Origin: Streptomyces coffeae
Lineage (GTDB): Bacteria; Actinomycetota; Actinomycetes; Streptomycetales; Streptomycetaceae
Reading direction: 5' to 3'
DNA length: 64,000 nt
Assembly (NCBI RefSeq): GCF_016741875.1
Contig: NZ_JAERRF010000034.1
Coordinates: 1-64,000 of the forward strand
Both the position numbers and the translations under genes were made by a program. Shown here in pieces: positions 1 through 8,924 of this stretch. Under the pieces are notes generated by a model. It was given only the letters and a program-made list of their open reading frames with translations, ran no database searches and was not told where the DNA came from. Numbering within the stretch: position 1 is the first letter of the stretch; each line of letters begins with the position of its first letter.

Positions 1-123
1 GAACTCCTCCAGCCGGAGCGCATCGGTGTGAAGCTCTCCGAGGAGTTCCAGCTGCACCCCGAGCAGTCCACGGACGCCATCGTCATTCACCACCCCGAGG
101 CCAAGTACTTCAACGCACGGTGA
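1..123 (+). CDS. metH: Methionine synthase MetH, C-terminal end (5' part outside window)
   Basis: The first 40 codons run open from the window edge to TGA at 121-123. The peptide ends with LSEEFQLHPEQSTDAI and HHPEAKYFNAR, which I recognise as the C-terminus of actinobacterial cobalamin-dependent methionine synthase, in the S-adenosylmethionine-binding reactivation domain. The enzyme methylates homocysteine from methyl-tetrahydrofolate through methyl-cobalamin. In S. coelicolor, as I recall it, metH lies a few genes upstream of the proteasome locus in the same orientation, which fits. Only the tail is visible, so the catalytic domains cannot be checked. Confidence 0.8.
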   Translation, partial: ELLQPERIGVKLSEEFQLHPEQSTDAIVIHHPEAKYFNAR

Positions 124-261
124 CGGCCACGGGACCGCCCGCGAGCGGCCATGAGGCGCCGCGCGGCGGCACGTCGTAAACTGGTCGATCCGGTAGAGGC
201 CGGTCGCCTTCCGTTCACGGGAGGAGACCGGCCTTCATGCCCCTCATCCGGAGGTGTTTGG

Positions 262-963
262 ATGACCAGCAGCATCCCCGTCGTCACTACCCGTACGGCC
301 GAAGGATCCGCTCTGCAAGCCGTTCTGCTCGACATGGACGGCACCCTGGTCGACACCGAGGGCATCTGGTGGGACGCAGAGGTCTCGATCTTCGCCGAGC
401 TCGGCCACGCACTGGCCGAGGAGTACCGCGCGGTCGTCGTCGGCGGTCCGATGACCCGCAGTGCCTCCTTTCTGATCCAGGCCACCGGCGCCGATATCGC
501 GCTTGCGGAGCTCACCGGCCTGCTGAACAGCCGCTTCACCGAGCTGATCGACGGCACCGTGCCGATGCTGCCCGGAGCGCGCAGGCTGCTCACCGAGCTG
601 GCCGCACACAGCGTCCCGACCGCCCTGGTATCCGCCTCGCACCGGAGGGTGATGGACCGGGTGCTGCGCTCGCTGGGACCCGAGCATTTCTCCCTGACGG
701 TCGCGGGCGACGAGATCGCACGGACCAAGCCGCACCCCGACCCGTATCTCTTCGCCGCCGCCGAACTGGCCGCCCACCCGTCCCGCTGTGTCGTCGTCGA
801 GGACACCTCGACCGGGGTGCGGGCGGCCGAGGCCGCGGGCTGCCACGTGGTGGCTGTTCCGTCCGTGGTGCCGATCGAACCCGCGACGGGCCGTACGGTC
901 GTCGGATCGCTCGAAGAAGTCGATCTCCCTTTTCTTCAGGCCCTGGTCACGGGAATGCACTGA
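262..963 (+). CDS. HAD-superfamily hydrolase (beta-phosphoglucomutase / phosphatase type)
   Basis: A 233-residue HAD-superfamily phosphohydrolase. Motif I is LLDMDGTLVDTE (nucleophile Asp24, acid/base Asp26). Motif II is the Ser in ALVSASH. Motif III is Lys in RTKPHPDPYLFAA, and motif IV is VVVEDTSTGVRAAEAAG, typical of subfamily I enzymes acting on sugar phosphates or phosphoglycolate. The frame is open upstream, but ATG 262 is chosen because GGAGG at 250-254 sits 7 bases before it and homologous proteins start just before the DMDGT strand. It lies about 140 bases after metH in the same direction, perhaps as a read-through partner. The substrate cannot be predicted from sequence. Confidence 0.85.
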   Translation: MTSSIPVVTTRTAEGSALQAVLLDMDGTLVDTEGIWWDAEVSIFAELGHALAEEYRAVVVGGPMTRSASFLIQATGADIALAELTGLLNSRFTELIDGTVPMLPGARRLLTELAAHSVPTALVSASHRRVMDRVLRSLGPEHFSLTVAGDEIARTKPHPDPYLFAAAELAAHPSRCVVVEDTSTGVRAAEAAGCHVVAVPSVVPIEPATGRTVVGSLEEVDLPFLQALVTGMH

Positions 964-1301
964 TCGCATACTGAGCGTATTTCTGTCCATTGCAGATTGA
1001 ATAACGCGCGGGTCTTTCCCGTCGTGGATGGCGACATAACGAACGTGATGTTTATCACTGAACTTGCCGTCGACACGGGGGGTGGGTCTATGCTGCGCGC
1101 CCCGTCTGGTGCGGTTTGCGCACGCCCTTGTGTCCGGATTGGTGACACGCCGTACGAAACGCGACCGCGTCCGCATATCGGTCCATCGTTGCTCGTTATC
1201 GGGGCGTGATATCGCCTCAACTTCGTTGTGTCTCAGCATGGCTGGTGCCGCGGACTAATCTCGTCGCGAGTGATTGATCGATCGCAGGGAGACTCCCGAC
1301 A
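964..1301. other. Intergenic region upstream of the peptide-binding lipoproteins
   Basis: This 338-base gap holds no convincing gene; the short open frames lack ribosome sites and Streptomyces codon bias. Part of it is AT-richer than its surroundings (around 960-1070), as expected of a promoter region for the lipoprotein gene at 1302. A weak GGGAGA ribosome site is at 1288-1293. No clear -35/-10 pair or operator was identified. Confidence 0.5.
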
Positions 1302-2906
1302 ATGAAGCGCAAGTCGCTGGTGCTGCCGGCCGTGGCGGGCCTACTGATGTCAGCGCTCACCGCGTGCGGCGGTACCGACGGCTCGGGGTCGGACGGTGAC
1401 GCGCTCGTCCTGGGCAGTACGGACGGGATCGAGGCCACCAAGGAGGCCCCCGCGCCCCTGGATCCGGACCTCGCCTATGACTTCGCCTCCTGGAGCGTCC
1501 TGCACAACACCTTCCAGACGCTGATGCGGCTGCCCCGCTCGGGCACCGAACCCATCCCCGACGCCGCCGAGAAGTGCGGCTTCCAGGACCGGCAGAGCGA
1601 GCAGTACCGCTGCACCCTGCGCAGCGGACTGAAGTTCTCCAACGGCCACGCGCTCACCTCCGAGGACGTCAAGTTCTCCCTCGAGCGCATCCTGCGCATC
1701 AACAACCCCAACGGTCCGGTCTCCCTGCTCTCCAACGTGGACAAGGTCGAGACCCCCAGCGACCGTGAGGTGGTCATCCACCTCGCCTCCCCGGACGCCA
1801 CCTTCCCCTCCAAGCTGACCACCCCGGCCGCGGCCATCCTCGACAGCGAGGTCTATGAGCCGGACCGGCTCCACAAGGGCTTCGAGATGGTGGGCTCTGG
1901 CCCATACCAGGCCAAGACCGAGGTGCGCGACAACCGGCTGACCAAGGTCAACTTCACCAAGAACCCGCACTACAAGGGCGATGTCGAGCCCAAGGCCGAC
2001 ACGGTCGAGATGCGTTTCTACAAGACCTCGGCGGAGCTGGAGCGGGCGCTGGTCAAGGGCGATGTCGATGTGGTCCACCGCGGCTTCTCGCCCGACCAGA
2101 TCGACCGGCTGAACCGCGGGAAGGTCAAAGGCGTCCGGCTCTTCGAGGCATCCGGCCAGGGCATCCGCTACCTGGGCTTCAACACCGCCGACCGGTCGGT
2201 GAAGAACAAGGCGATCCGCCAGGCGATGGCCCACCTCGTCGACCGGCAGGCCCTGGTGCGCGATGTGTACAAGCGCACCGGCGTGCCCCTCTACTCGCTG
2301 ATCCCGTCCAACGTCACCACGCACACCAACTCCTTCCACAACGAGTACGGCGACCCCGACCCCGCCGCCGCCCGCCGGGTGCTGCGCCAGGCCGGGATCC
2401 ACACCCCGGTGAAGCTGACGATGACGTACACCACCGACCACTACGGTCCGGAGACCGCGCAGGAGTTCAAGGAGCTGAAGCGGCAGCTCAACGACAGCGG
2501 TCTGTTCTCCATCAAGATCAAGGGCGTGCGGTGGGCGGAGTTCCGCCCCAAGCTCATCAAGCGCGAGTACCCCGTCTACGGCATGGGCTGGCTGCCGGAC
2601 TTCCCGGACCCGGACAACTACATCGCCCCCTTCCTGACCAAGGACAACTTCCTCAACTCGCCCTACCGCAACAGCGTGATCCAGGACGAGCTGATCCCCA
2701 AGACGCGGCAGGAAGCGCAGCGCGCCCTGGCCTCCAAGGACTTCCAGTCCATCCAGAACGCCGTCGCCGACGATGTCCCCTACCTGCCGCTGTGGCAGGG
2801 GAACACGTATGTGGCCGCCCGGGAGAACATCACCGGCGCCGAGTACGCATACGACTCCTCGACCACGCTCCAGCTCTGGGAGCTCGGGCGCGGCGCCGGG
2901 GGCTGA
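1302..2906 (+). CDS. ABC transporter substrate-binding lipoprotein, family 5 (DppA/OppA-like)
   Basis: A 534-residue extracellular solute-binding protein of the peptide/nickel family (SBP_bac_5). The N-terminus is a lipoprotein signal: a KRK positive cluster, a hydrophobic core and lipobox LTAC with Cys22. The body has family hallmarks including LRSGLKFSNGHALTSEDVKFSLERIL, the region around GSGPYQ, and WLPDFPDPDNYIAPFL near the C-terminus. It would be anchored outside the membrane and deliver oligopeptides or a similar ligand to an ABC permease. No permease or ATPase genes adjoin it. Its neighbour at 2961 is a clear paralogue of nearly equal length, so this is a tandem pair of orphan receptors. 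The ligand is unknown. Confidence 0.9.
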   Translation: MKRKSLVLPAVAGLLMSALTACGGTDGSGSDGDALVLGSTDGIEATKEAPAPLDPDLAYDFASWSVLHNTFQTLMRLPRSGTEPIPDAAEKCGFQDRQSEQYRCTLRSGLKFSNGHALTSEDVKFSLERILRINNPNGPVSLLSNVDKVETPSDREVVIHLASPDATFPSKLTTPAAAILDSEVYEPDRLHKGFEMVGSGPYQAKTEVRDNRLTKVNFTKNPHYKGDVEPKADTVEMRFYKTSAELERALVKGDVDVVHRGFSPDQIDRLNRGKVKGVRLFEASGQGIRYLGFNTADRSVKNKAIRQAMAHLVDRQALVRDVYKRTGVPLYSLIPSNVTTHTNSFHNEYGDPDPAAARRVLRQAGIHTPVKLTMTYTTDHYGPETAQEFKELKRQLNDSGLFSIKIKGVRWAEFRPKLIKREYPVYGMGWLPDFPDPDNYIAPFLTKDNFLNSPYRNSVIQDELIPKTRQEAQRALASKDFQSIQNAVADDVPYLPLWQGNTYVAARENITGAEYAYDSSTTLQLWELGRGAGG

Positions 2907-2960
2907 CCCCAACAGACGGGGGCCGAGTGAGAACACGACGAAACTGTGAGGAACCAACCC

Positions 2961-4553
2961 GTGAGGAAACGTGACCAGTGGCTGGCAGCCCCCCTCGGGG
3001 CGGGGCTGGCCGCCGCCCTGCTGACCGGCTGCGGAAGCGAGGACGGTGACGCTGCCGAAGGCGGCAAGCACGTGGTCATGGGGATGTCGGACGAGGTGCT
3101 CGCCACCGACCCGGCGTCCGGCTACGACCCCGGCTCCTGGCTGCTGTTCAACAACGTGTTCCAGTCACTGCTGAGCTTCCCCAAGGGCAGCACCACCCCG
3201 CAGCCGGAGGCCGCGGAGACGTGCAGCTTCAAGGACAACGCCAGCCGGGTCTACACCTGCACGCTCAGGAACGACCTGACGTTCTCCAACGGTCACCCGC
3301 TGACCGCCGAGGACGTCAAGTTCTCCTTCGAGCGCACCCTGCGGATCAACGACGAAGACGGTCCGGCGCTGATGTTCGCCTCCATCGGGTCGATCAAGAC
3401 CCCGGACAAGCGGACCGTAGTGTTCAACCTGAAGCAGGCGGACGCCACCTTCCCGCAGAAGATCGCCTCCGGCGCCGGCTCCATCGTCGACCACCAGGAA
3501 TACCCGGCCGACAAGCTGCGCACCGACAACCAGGCGGTCGGCTCCGGTGTCTACACCCTGAAGTCGTACGACAAGACCAAGGCCGACTTCGAGGTCAACG
3601 ACGGCTACAAGGGTCCCGCCGAGGCCAAGAACACCGGGCTGACTCTGAAGCTGTTCCACGGAAAGCAGGAGGAGCTCAAGAGCGCCGTGGAGCACGGCGA
3701 TGTGGACCTCGCCTACCGCGGACTGGCCATGAAGGACCTCGCAGACCTCCAGGCGCGCAGCGTCGGCGGCAAGAGCCTGGACGTGGTCGAGGGCACCGGC
3801 GCCGAGGTCCAGCACCTGATCTTCAACATGAAGGACCCGGTGGCGGGCAAGCGCGGGGTGCGCAAGGCCATCGCCTACCTCGTCGACCGCAGCACCCTGG
3901 TACGCGACGTCTACAAGCGCACCGCCGAACCGCTGTACTCGGTCGTCCCGGCCGGAATCACCGGCCACAACACGGCCTTCTACGACAAGTACGGCGACCG
4001 GCCGCAGCCTGCCAAGGCCAAGCAGGCCCTGCGGGAGGCGGGGATCTCCGGGAAGGTCAAGCTGACCCTGTGGGGCACCCCGATCCGCTACGGCCCCGGC
4101 ACCGTCCCCGGGCTGCGCGCGATCGCCAAGCAGCTCAACGCCAGCGGGCTGTTCGACGTCGATGTGAAGAGCACCGACGTCGCGGCCTACGAGAAGGGCG
4201 TCGCGGACGGGAAGTACGCCGTGTATGTCAAGGGCTGGGTGCCGGACTACCCGGATCCGGACAACTTCGTCGCGCCGTTCTTCGGTGACGACAACGTCCT
4301 GGCCAACCACTACACCTCGGCGCTGCTCACCGGTCAGCTGATACCGGCCACCGCCGAGCAGCCCAGCCGCTCGGCCACGGTCGGCGACTACCAGCGGATC
4401 CAGGACATCGTCGCCGACGATGTGCCCATGCTCCCGCTGTGGCAGGGCAAGCAGTACGCGGTGGCCCAGAACACCATCTCCGGGCTTCAGTGGACGCTCG
4501 ACTCGTCCACCGTCTTCCGCTTCTGGGAGATCAGCAAGTCGCCCCAGGACTGA
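2961..4553 (+). CDS. ABC transporter substrate-binding lipoprotein, paralogue of the preceding gene
   Basis: A 530-residue SBP_bac_5 lipoprotein with lipobox LTGC (Cys about 24) after a short signal. It parallels the gene before it throughout: LRNDLTFSNGHPLTAEDVKFSFERTL, AIAYLVDRSTLVRDVYKRT, and WVPDYPDPDNFVAPFF. The two probably arose by duplication. GTG 2961 is preferred to the in-frame GTG 2946 because GAGGAA at 2948-2953 lies at ribosome-site distance from 2961 while nothing suitable precedes 2946. The gap from the upstream stop is about 55 bases, so the pair is probably co-transcribed. No permease is nearby; the pair may serve a transporter encoded elsewhere or act as sensors. Confidence 0.9.
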   Translation: MRKRDQWLAAPLGAGLAAALLTGCGSEDGDAAEGGKHVVMGMSDEVLATDPASGYDPGSWLLFNNVFQSLLSFPKGSTTPQPEAAETCSFKDNASRVYTCTLRNDLTFSNGHPLTAEDVKFSFERTLRINDEDGPALMFASIGSIKTPDKRTVVFNLKQADATFPQKIASGAGSIVDHQEYPADKLRTDNQAVGSGVYTLKSYDKTKADFEVNDGYKGPAEAKNTGLTLKLFHGKQEELKSAVEHGDVDLAYRGLAMKDLADLQARSVGGKSLDVVEGTGAEVQHLIFNMKDPVAGKRGVRKAIAYLVDRSTLVRDVYKRTAEPLYSVVPAGITGHNTAFYDKYGDRPQPAKAKQALREAGISGKVKLTLWGTPIRYGPGTVPGLRAIAKQLNASGLFDVDVKSTDVAAYEKGVADGKYAVYVKGWVPDYPDPDNFVAPFFGDDNVLANHYTSALLTGQLIPATAEQPSRSATVGDYQRIQDIVADDVPMLPLWQGKQYAVAQNTISGLQWTLDSSTVFRFWEISKSPQD

Positions 4554-4565
4554 CGACCGGGTCGT

Positions 4566-4596
4566 CCGCCCCGGCGCCCGCAGGGTGCCGGGGCGG
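4566..4596. terminator. Bidirectional terminator-like hairpin
   Basis: Perfect 10-bp arms (CCGCCCCGGC at 4566-4575 and its complement at 4587-4596) around an 11-base loop. It sits between the convergent lipoprotein gene and response-regulator gene. There is no U-tract, as is common in Streptomyces. Confidence 0.6.
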
Positions 4597-4672
4597 AGCG
4601 CCGAGGAGTGCCGGCTGTGCTGTGCCGAAGGCCCCGGCGGCACCGGCCAGTTGACGCATCCGCACCCGGCGG

Positions 4673-5344
4673 CTACTGCGCGCCGGGGCGGACCAGTCCG
4701 CTCTCGTAGGCGTAGACGGCCGCCTGGACCCTGTCCCGCAGACCCAGCTTGGTCAGCACATGGCCGACATGGGTCTTCACCGTGGTCTCGCTGACGAACA
4801 GATCCGCGGCGATCTCCGCGTTGGACAGCCCCCGGGCCACCAGCTTCAGCACCTCGACCTCGCGCTCGGTGAGGGTGTGCAGGGTGTCCGGCACCGGTTC
4901 CTCGCCGGAGGGCAGATGCCCGGCGTACTTGTCCAGCAGCCGTCGGGTGATGCTCGGCGCGAGCATCGCCTCACCCGCCGCCACCACCCGGATCGCCTGC
5001 ACCAGCTCGGTGGCGGGCGCGTCCTTGAGCAGAAAGCCGCTGGCCCCCGCGCGGAGTGCCTCCACCACGTACTCGTCCAGGTCGAAGGTGGTCAGCACCA
5101 GCACCTTGGCCGGGCCGTCCCGTCCGGGGCCGGTGATCTGACGGGTCGCCTCCACGCCGTCCATCCGGGGCATCCGGATGTCCATGAGCACCACATCGGG
5201 TTGCAGGGCGCGTACCTGGTCCAGAGCTTGCAGACCGTCCCCCGCCTCGCCGACGACCGCGAGCTCCTGCTCCGCCTCGAGGATCATCCGGAAACCGGTG
5301 CGCAGCAGCGGCTGGTCATCAACCAGTAGGACACGGATCGCCAC
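4673..5344 (-). CDS. Response regulator, NarL/FixJ family (LuxR-type HTH)
   Basis: A 223-residue two-component regulator. The receiver domain (about 1-120) starts IRVLLVDDQPLLR, has the phospho-acceptor Asp55 in VVLMDIRMPRMDG, a Thr in VLVLTTFDLDEYV and Lys in FLLKDAP. The C-terminal LuxR helix-turn-helix (about 155-215) reads LTEREVEVLKLVARGLSNAE then VSETTVKTHVGHVLTKL. Start is GTG at 5344, with GGAG a few bases upstream on this strand. No histidine kinase gene adjoins it, so it is an orphan regulator here. It is convergent with the lipoprotein genes and is followed upstream by the RecB-like nuclease gene on the same strand. The target genes are unknown. Confidence 0.9.
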   Translation of the reverse strand: MAIRVLLVDDQPLLRTGFRMILEAEQELAVVGEAGDGLQALDQVRALQPDVVLMDIRMPRMDGVEATRQITGPGRDGPAKVLVLTTFDLDEYVVEALRAGASGFLLKDAPATELVQAIRVVAAGEAMLAPSITRRLLDKYAGHLPSGEEPVPDTLHTLTEREVEVLKLVARGLSNAEIAADLFVSETTVKTHVGHVLTKLGLRDRVQAAVYAYESGLVRPGAQ

Positions 5345-5371
5345 GGGATCTCCTTCGCTCGACCGGACCCA

Positions 5372-6313
5372 TTATCCCGAAGCCGTCTCGGCGGATGGAA
5401 TGGGGATGATCGGCAGTGGATAGGGCGGGGGAGTACCGCCGAATTCCGGACAATGGGCCTGATGGTCGCACCAGCCGCACAGCTTGGTCTGCCGGGGCAG
5501 GAAGATGCCGGACTCGGTGGCCCGCCGGATCGCCTCCCACAGGGCCAGCAGCTTGCGCTCCACCGCCCGCAGATCGCCCTCCTCCGGGTCGTAGCTCAGC
5601 ACATCGCCGCTGCCCAGGTAGACCAGCTGGAGACGGCGCGGCACCCTGCCGCGCAGCCGCCACAGCACCAGGGCGTAGAACTTCATCTGGAACAGCGCCT
5701 CCGCCGAGTACTGCGGGGCAGGGGCCTTGCCGGTCTTGTAGTCGACGATCCGGATCTCGCCGGTGGGGGCGATGTCCACGCGGTCGATGATCCCGCGCAG
5801 GGTCAGCCCGGACTCCAGCTCGGTCTCCACGAACAGCTCGCGCTCGGCGGGCTCCAGTCGTGCCGGGTCCTCCAGCGAGAACCAGCGCTCCACCAGCCGC
5901 TCCGCCCCCGCCAGCCACTCGGCCAGCCGCTCCGGGGCCGGCCCGCTCGCGCCGCCCTCACCGCCGCCGTCGCCATCCCCGTCTCCGTCGCCGCCACCGT
6001 CGTCACGGAACAGCTCCGCCAGCTCCGGCCGGTCCGCGAGCAGCCGCTCCCACTCACCCGGCACCATCGCGCGGGCGCGCGGGGCGGTGCGCTCGGCCGC
6101 CGGCGCGTCGAAGAGCCTCTCCAGCACGGCGTGCACCACCGTGCCCCGGGTCGCTGCCGCACTCGGCTTCTCCGGCAGTTTGTCGATCACCCGGAAGCGG
6201 TACAGCAAAGGGCACCGCATGAAGTCGGACGCCCGTGACGGCGACAGCGACGCGGAGCGGTCGGACTGCGGTGGTCCGTCCGTCTGTTCGGCCTTCCCGG
6301 TGGTGGTTCCCAT
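5372..6313 (-). CDS. RecB-family exonuclease with Fe-S cluster cysteines (PD-(D/E)XK)
   Basis: A 313-residue nuclease of the RecB/AddB/Cas4-like PD-(D/E)XK superfamily (PDDEXK_1). Catalytic segments visible are TRGTVVHAVLERLF (His), GIIDRVDI (Asp) and IRIVDYKTGKAP (Asp-x-Lys). Four cysteines fit the Fe-S staple of this family: one in FMRCPLLYRFR near the N-terminus, and CGWC plus a following Cys in LCGWCDHQAHCPEF near the C-terminus. ATG 6313 (MGTTTGKAEQ) is chosen; the frame stays open 22 codons further, but that part overlaps the promoter area of the divergent protease gene. A Gly/Asp-rich linker (GDGDGDGDGGGEGG) interrupts the middle. The role is probably DNA repair; partner unknown. Confidence 0.85.
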   Translation of the reverse strand: MGTTTGKAEQTDGPPQSDRSASLSPSRASDFMRCPLLYRFRVIDKLPEKPSAAATRGTVVHAVLERLFDAPAAERTAPRARAMVPGEWERLLADRPELAELFRDDGGGDGDGDGDGGGEGGASGPAPERLAEWLAGAERLVERWFSLEDPARLEPAERELFVETELESGLTLRGIIDRVDIAPTGEIRIVDYKTGKAPAPQYSAEALFQMKFYALVLWRLRGRVPRRLQLVYLGSGDVLSYDPEEGDLRAVERKLLALWEAIRRATESGIFLPRQTKLCGWCDHQAHCPEFGGTPPPYPLPIIPIPSAETASG

Positions 6314-6441
6314 GGCGAAGACCCTACGGCCCGCCACCGACAGCCGGACGCATACCATCGACGTCCGAGCCCCTGGCACTGCATGATCGTGGGGACCGTA
6401 TCAAAACTGGGTGCGACCGACGCATCCGACGAGGGGACACC

Positions 6442-7683
6442 GTGGACAACAGCGGGCAGCCGCAGTCCGACAGCGGGGGATCGGACCGCACGACCGAGCC
6501 GGAGGCCGGTAAACCGCAGCGCCCACGCGAGTCGGGCGGCGGCATCCTGATGGGCCGGCCCTTCGGCGTACCCGTTTACGTATCGCCCAGCTGGTTCCTG
6601 GTCGCCGCCCTGATCACCTGGGTCTTCGGTGAACAGCTCGAGCGTGTCCTGCCCGAGCTCGGTGCCGCACGCTATCTGGTCTCGCTCTTCTTCGCCGTGG
6701 CCTTCTACGCCTCCGTGCTGGTGCACGAACTGGCGCACACGGTGGCCGCGCTCCGCTTCAAGCTGCCCGTGCGCCGGATCCAGCTCCAGTTCTTCGGCGG
6801 TGTCTCGGAGATCGAGAAGGAGTCCGAGACCCCCGGCCGGGAGTTCGTCCTCGCCTTCGTCGGTCCGCTGCTCTCCCTGGTCCTCTCCGGCGTCTTCTAC
6901 CTCGGCATGCTGCTGGTGGAGCCCGGCACGGTGCCCGGAGTGCTGCTCGCGGGCCTGATGATCTCCAACCTGATCGTGGCCGCCTTCAACCTGCTCCCCG
7001 GGCTGCCGCTGGACGGCGGGCGGATGCTGCGCGCCGTGGTCTGGAAGCTCAGCGGCAAGCCCATGACCGGCACCGTCGCCGCCGCCTGGAGCGGCCGGGC
7101 GCTGGCCGTGGCGGTGCTGGTCGGTCTGCCGCTGCTCACCCAGGCCGGCGGCCTCGGCGGTGAGCCCGAGAACTTCGGCAGCGTGGACTCGCTCACCGAC
7201 GCGCTGCTCGCCGCCATACTGGCCGCGATCATCTGGACCGGTGCGGGCAACAGCCTGCGGATGGCCAGGCTGCGGGAGCGGCTGCCGGATCTGCGCGCCC
7301 GTACGCTCACCCGCCGCGCCGTCCCGGTCGAGGCCGACACCCCGCTCTCGGAGGCGCTGCGCCGGGCCAACGAGGCAGGGGCCCGCGCCCTGGTCGTCGT
7401 GGACGCGCACGGCACTCCGACCGCCGTGGTGCGCGAGGCGGCCATCGTCGGCGTCCCCGAGCACCGCCGTCCCTGGGTCGCGGTCAGCGGTCTGGCCCAG
7501 GACCTCAAGGACGGGATGCGGGTCTCCGCCGAGCTGACCGGCGAGGAGCTGCTGGACACCCTGCGGGCCACCCCCGCCACCGAGTATCTGGTGATGGAGG
7601 AGACCGGCGAGATCTACGGCGTGCTGTCCACGGCCGACGTCGAGCGCGCCTTCGTCGCCGCCATGGCCCGTACGTCCTCCTGA
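6442..7683 (+). CDS. Site-2 protease family zinc metalloprotease (M50) with CBS-type C-terminus
   Basis: A 413-residue intramembrane protease. The zinc motif HELAH lies at residues 95-99 in a membrane helix, and the second zinc-binding segment LDGGR has Asp at about 191. Hydrophobic segments on both sides make about six membrane spans. The C-terminal 110 residues (after LTRRAVPVEADTPLSEAL) are a CBS-domain pair of the Rip3-like M50 subgroup, which often senses nucleotides. GTG 6442 is chosen with GAGGGG at 6431-6436 in front; a longer frame exists but overlaps the divergent recB-like gene. It probably cleaves an anti-sigma factor or other membrane substrate; no candidate substrate gene adjoins it. 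Confidence 0.88.
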   Translation: MDNSGQPQSDSGGSDRTTEPEAGKPQRPRESGGGILMGRPFGVPVYVSPSWFLVAALITWVFGEQLERVLPELGAARYLVSLFFAVAFYASVLVHELAHTVAALRFKLPVRRIQLQFFGGVSEIEKESETPGREFVLAFVGPLLSLVLSGVFYLGMLLVEPGTVPGVLLAGLMISNLIVAAFNLLPGLPLDGGRMLRAVVWKLSGKPMTGTVAAAWSGRALAVAVLVGLPLLTQAGGLGGEPENFGSVDSLTDALLAAILAAIIWTGAGNSLRMARLRERLPDLRARTLTRRAVPVEADTPLSEALRRANEAGARALVVVDAHGTPTAVVREAAIVGVPEHRRPWVAVSGLAQDLKDGMRVSAELTGEELLDTLRATPATEYLVMEETGEIYGVLSTADVERAFVAAMARTSS

Positions 7684-7701
7684 GGCCCGCTCGCGGCCTC
7701 T

Positions 7702-7725
7702 CCCGGAGGCTTACCCGCCTCCGGG
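7702..7725 (+). terminator. Terminator-like hairpin after the M50 protease gene
   Basis: Perfect 9-bp arms, CCCGGAGGC at 7702-7710 and GCCTCCGGG at 7717-7725, with a 6-base loop. There is no T-tract. Confidence 0.5.
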
Positions 7726-7798
7726 CACCCGTCTCCCCCGGACGTCCGTCCCGGCGCCGGCAGGAGCCCTGCGGTCCCGGGCAGGGGCGGGCGCCCGG

Positions 7799-7804
7799 TA
7801 GGCT
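7799..7804 (+). promoter_or_regulatory. Candidate -10 element of a leaderless trmI promoter
   Basis: TAGGCT matches the Streptomyces -10 consensus and ends 6 bases before the ATG at 7811. No ribosome-binding site lies between them. This is the usual arrangement of leaderless actinobacterial transcripts, in which the mRNA starts at the start codon. No clear -35 was found. Confidence 0.45.
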
Positions 7805-7810
7805 GTTCAC

Positions 7811-8785
7811 ATGTCCGAACCGACCGGTGCCGCCCGCCGTCGCGGGCCCTTCCAGGTCGGGGACCAGGTCCAGCTCACCGACCCCAAGGGACGCCACTAC
7901 ACCTTCACGCTCGAGGCCGGGAAGAACTTCCACACCCACAAGGGTTCCTTCCCCCATGACGAGCTGATCGGTGCCCCTGAGGGAACCGTCGTGCGCACCA
8001 CGGGAAACGTCGCGTATCTCGCGCTGCGCCCCCTGCTCCCCGACTACGTCCTGTCCATGCCACGCGGTGCCGCCGTGGTCTACCCCAAGGACGCGGGGCA
8101 GATCCTGGCGATGGCCGACATCTTCCCCGGCGCGCGGGTCGTCGAGGCGGGCGTCGGATCCGGCTCGCTCTCCACGTTCCTGCTGCGGGCCATCGGCGAC
8201 CAGGGCATGCTGCACTCCTACGAGCGCCGGGCCGACTTCGCCGAGATCGCCTCCCAGAACGTCGAGCGCTACTTCGGCTCCCCGCACCCCGCCTGGCGGC
8301 TGACCGTCGGCGACCTCCAGGACAATCTGTCCGACACCGACGTCGACCGCGTCATCCTGGACATGCTCGCCCCCTGGGAGTGCCTGGAGGCCGTCTCCAA
8401 GGCGCTCGTCCCCGGCGGCATCCTGTGCGCCTACGTCGCCACCACCACCCAGCTCGCCCGGGCCGTCGAGGCCATCCGCGAGCACGGCACCTTCAACGAG
8501 CCGTCGGCCTGGGAGACCATGGTCCGCACCTGGCACGTCGAAGGGCTGGCGGTACGCCCCGACCACCGGATGATCGGCCACACCGGATTCCTGCTCACCG
8601 CCCGCCGCCTCGCGGACGGTGTGGAGCCCCCGCTGCGCCGCCGCCGCCCCGCCAAGGGCGCCTACGGCGAGGACTACACGGGCTACGGCGCCACCGGAAA
8701 GGCCACCGGGAAGGACACTGCCGCCACGGGCGGCACGAAGAGCGCCGCCGAGGAGGGCCAGGACACCGCCTCCGGGCGCGCCTGA
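7811..8785 (+). CDS. trmI: tRNA (adenine-58-N1)-methyltransferase TrmI
   Basis: A 324-residue class I SAM-dependent methyltransferase that makes m1A58 in the T-loop of tRNA. An N-terminal small domain (about 1-75, FQVGDQVQLTDPKGRHYTF) precedes the Rossmann core with the SAM loop VVEAGVGSGSLSTFLL and the acidic end of strand 2 at SYERR; the family motif DRVILDMLAPWECLEA follows. The C-terminal 45 residues are a low-complexity Lys/Thr/Gly/Ala tail beyond the normal end of the family. In actinobacteria trmI commonly sits near the proteasome ATPase gene, as here. The start lacks a ribosome site and is probably leaderless. Confidence 0.92.
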   Translation: MSEPTGAARRRGPFQVGDQVQLTDPKGRHYTFTLEAGKNFHTHKGSFPHDELIGAPEGTVVRTTGNVAYLALRPLLPDYVLSMPRGAAVVYPKDAGQILAMADIFPGARVVEAGVGSGSLSTFLLRAIGDQGMLHSYERRADFAEIASQNVERYFGSPHPAWRLTVGDLQDNLSDTDVDRVILDMLAPWECLEAVSKALVPGGILCAYVATTTQLARAVEAIREHGTFNEPSAWETMVRTWHVEGLAVRPDHRMIGHTGFLLTARRLADGVEPPLRRRRPAKGAYGEDYTGYGATGKATGKDTAATGGTKSAAEEGQDTASGRA

Positions 8786-8924
8786 CGGCCCCGCCGGACC
8801 ACGTCCGGCATCAACGCCCCGGCGCGGCCGCCGACTTCCCCTCGCGGGACGGTGGCCGCGCCGTGTGAGATGTGGCACCATGCGGGGCACCCCTCGCCTC
8901 AGCTCTCACATGGAGTCATCCCGC

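Noticed and set aside
997..1209. Short plus-strand frame (70 codons) between the HAD and lipoprotein genes
   Set aside because: No ribosome site, no codon bias and no family resemblance; the area looks like promoter DNA.
8619..8924. 5' extension of the secreted hypothetical protein into the trmI gene
   Set aside because: It overlaps trmI out of frame; the GTG at 8925 has a ribosome site and sits before the signal-like segment.
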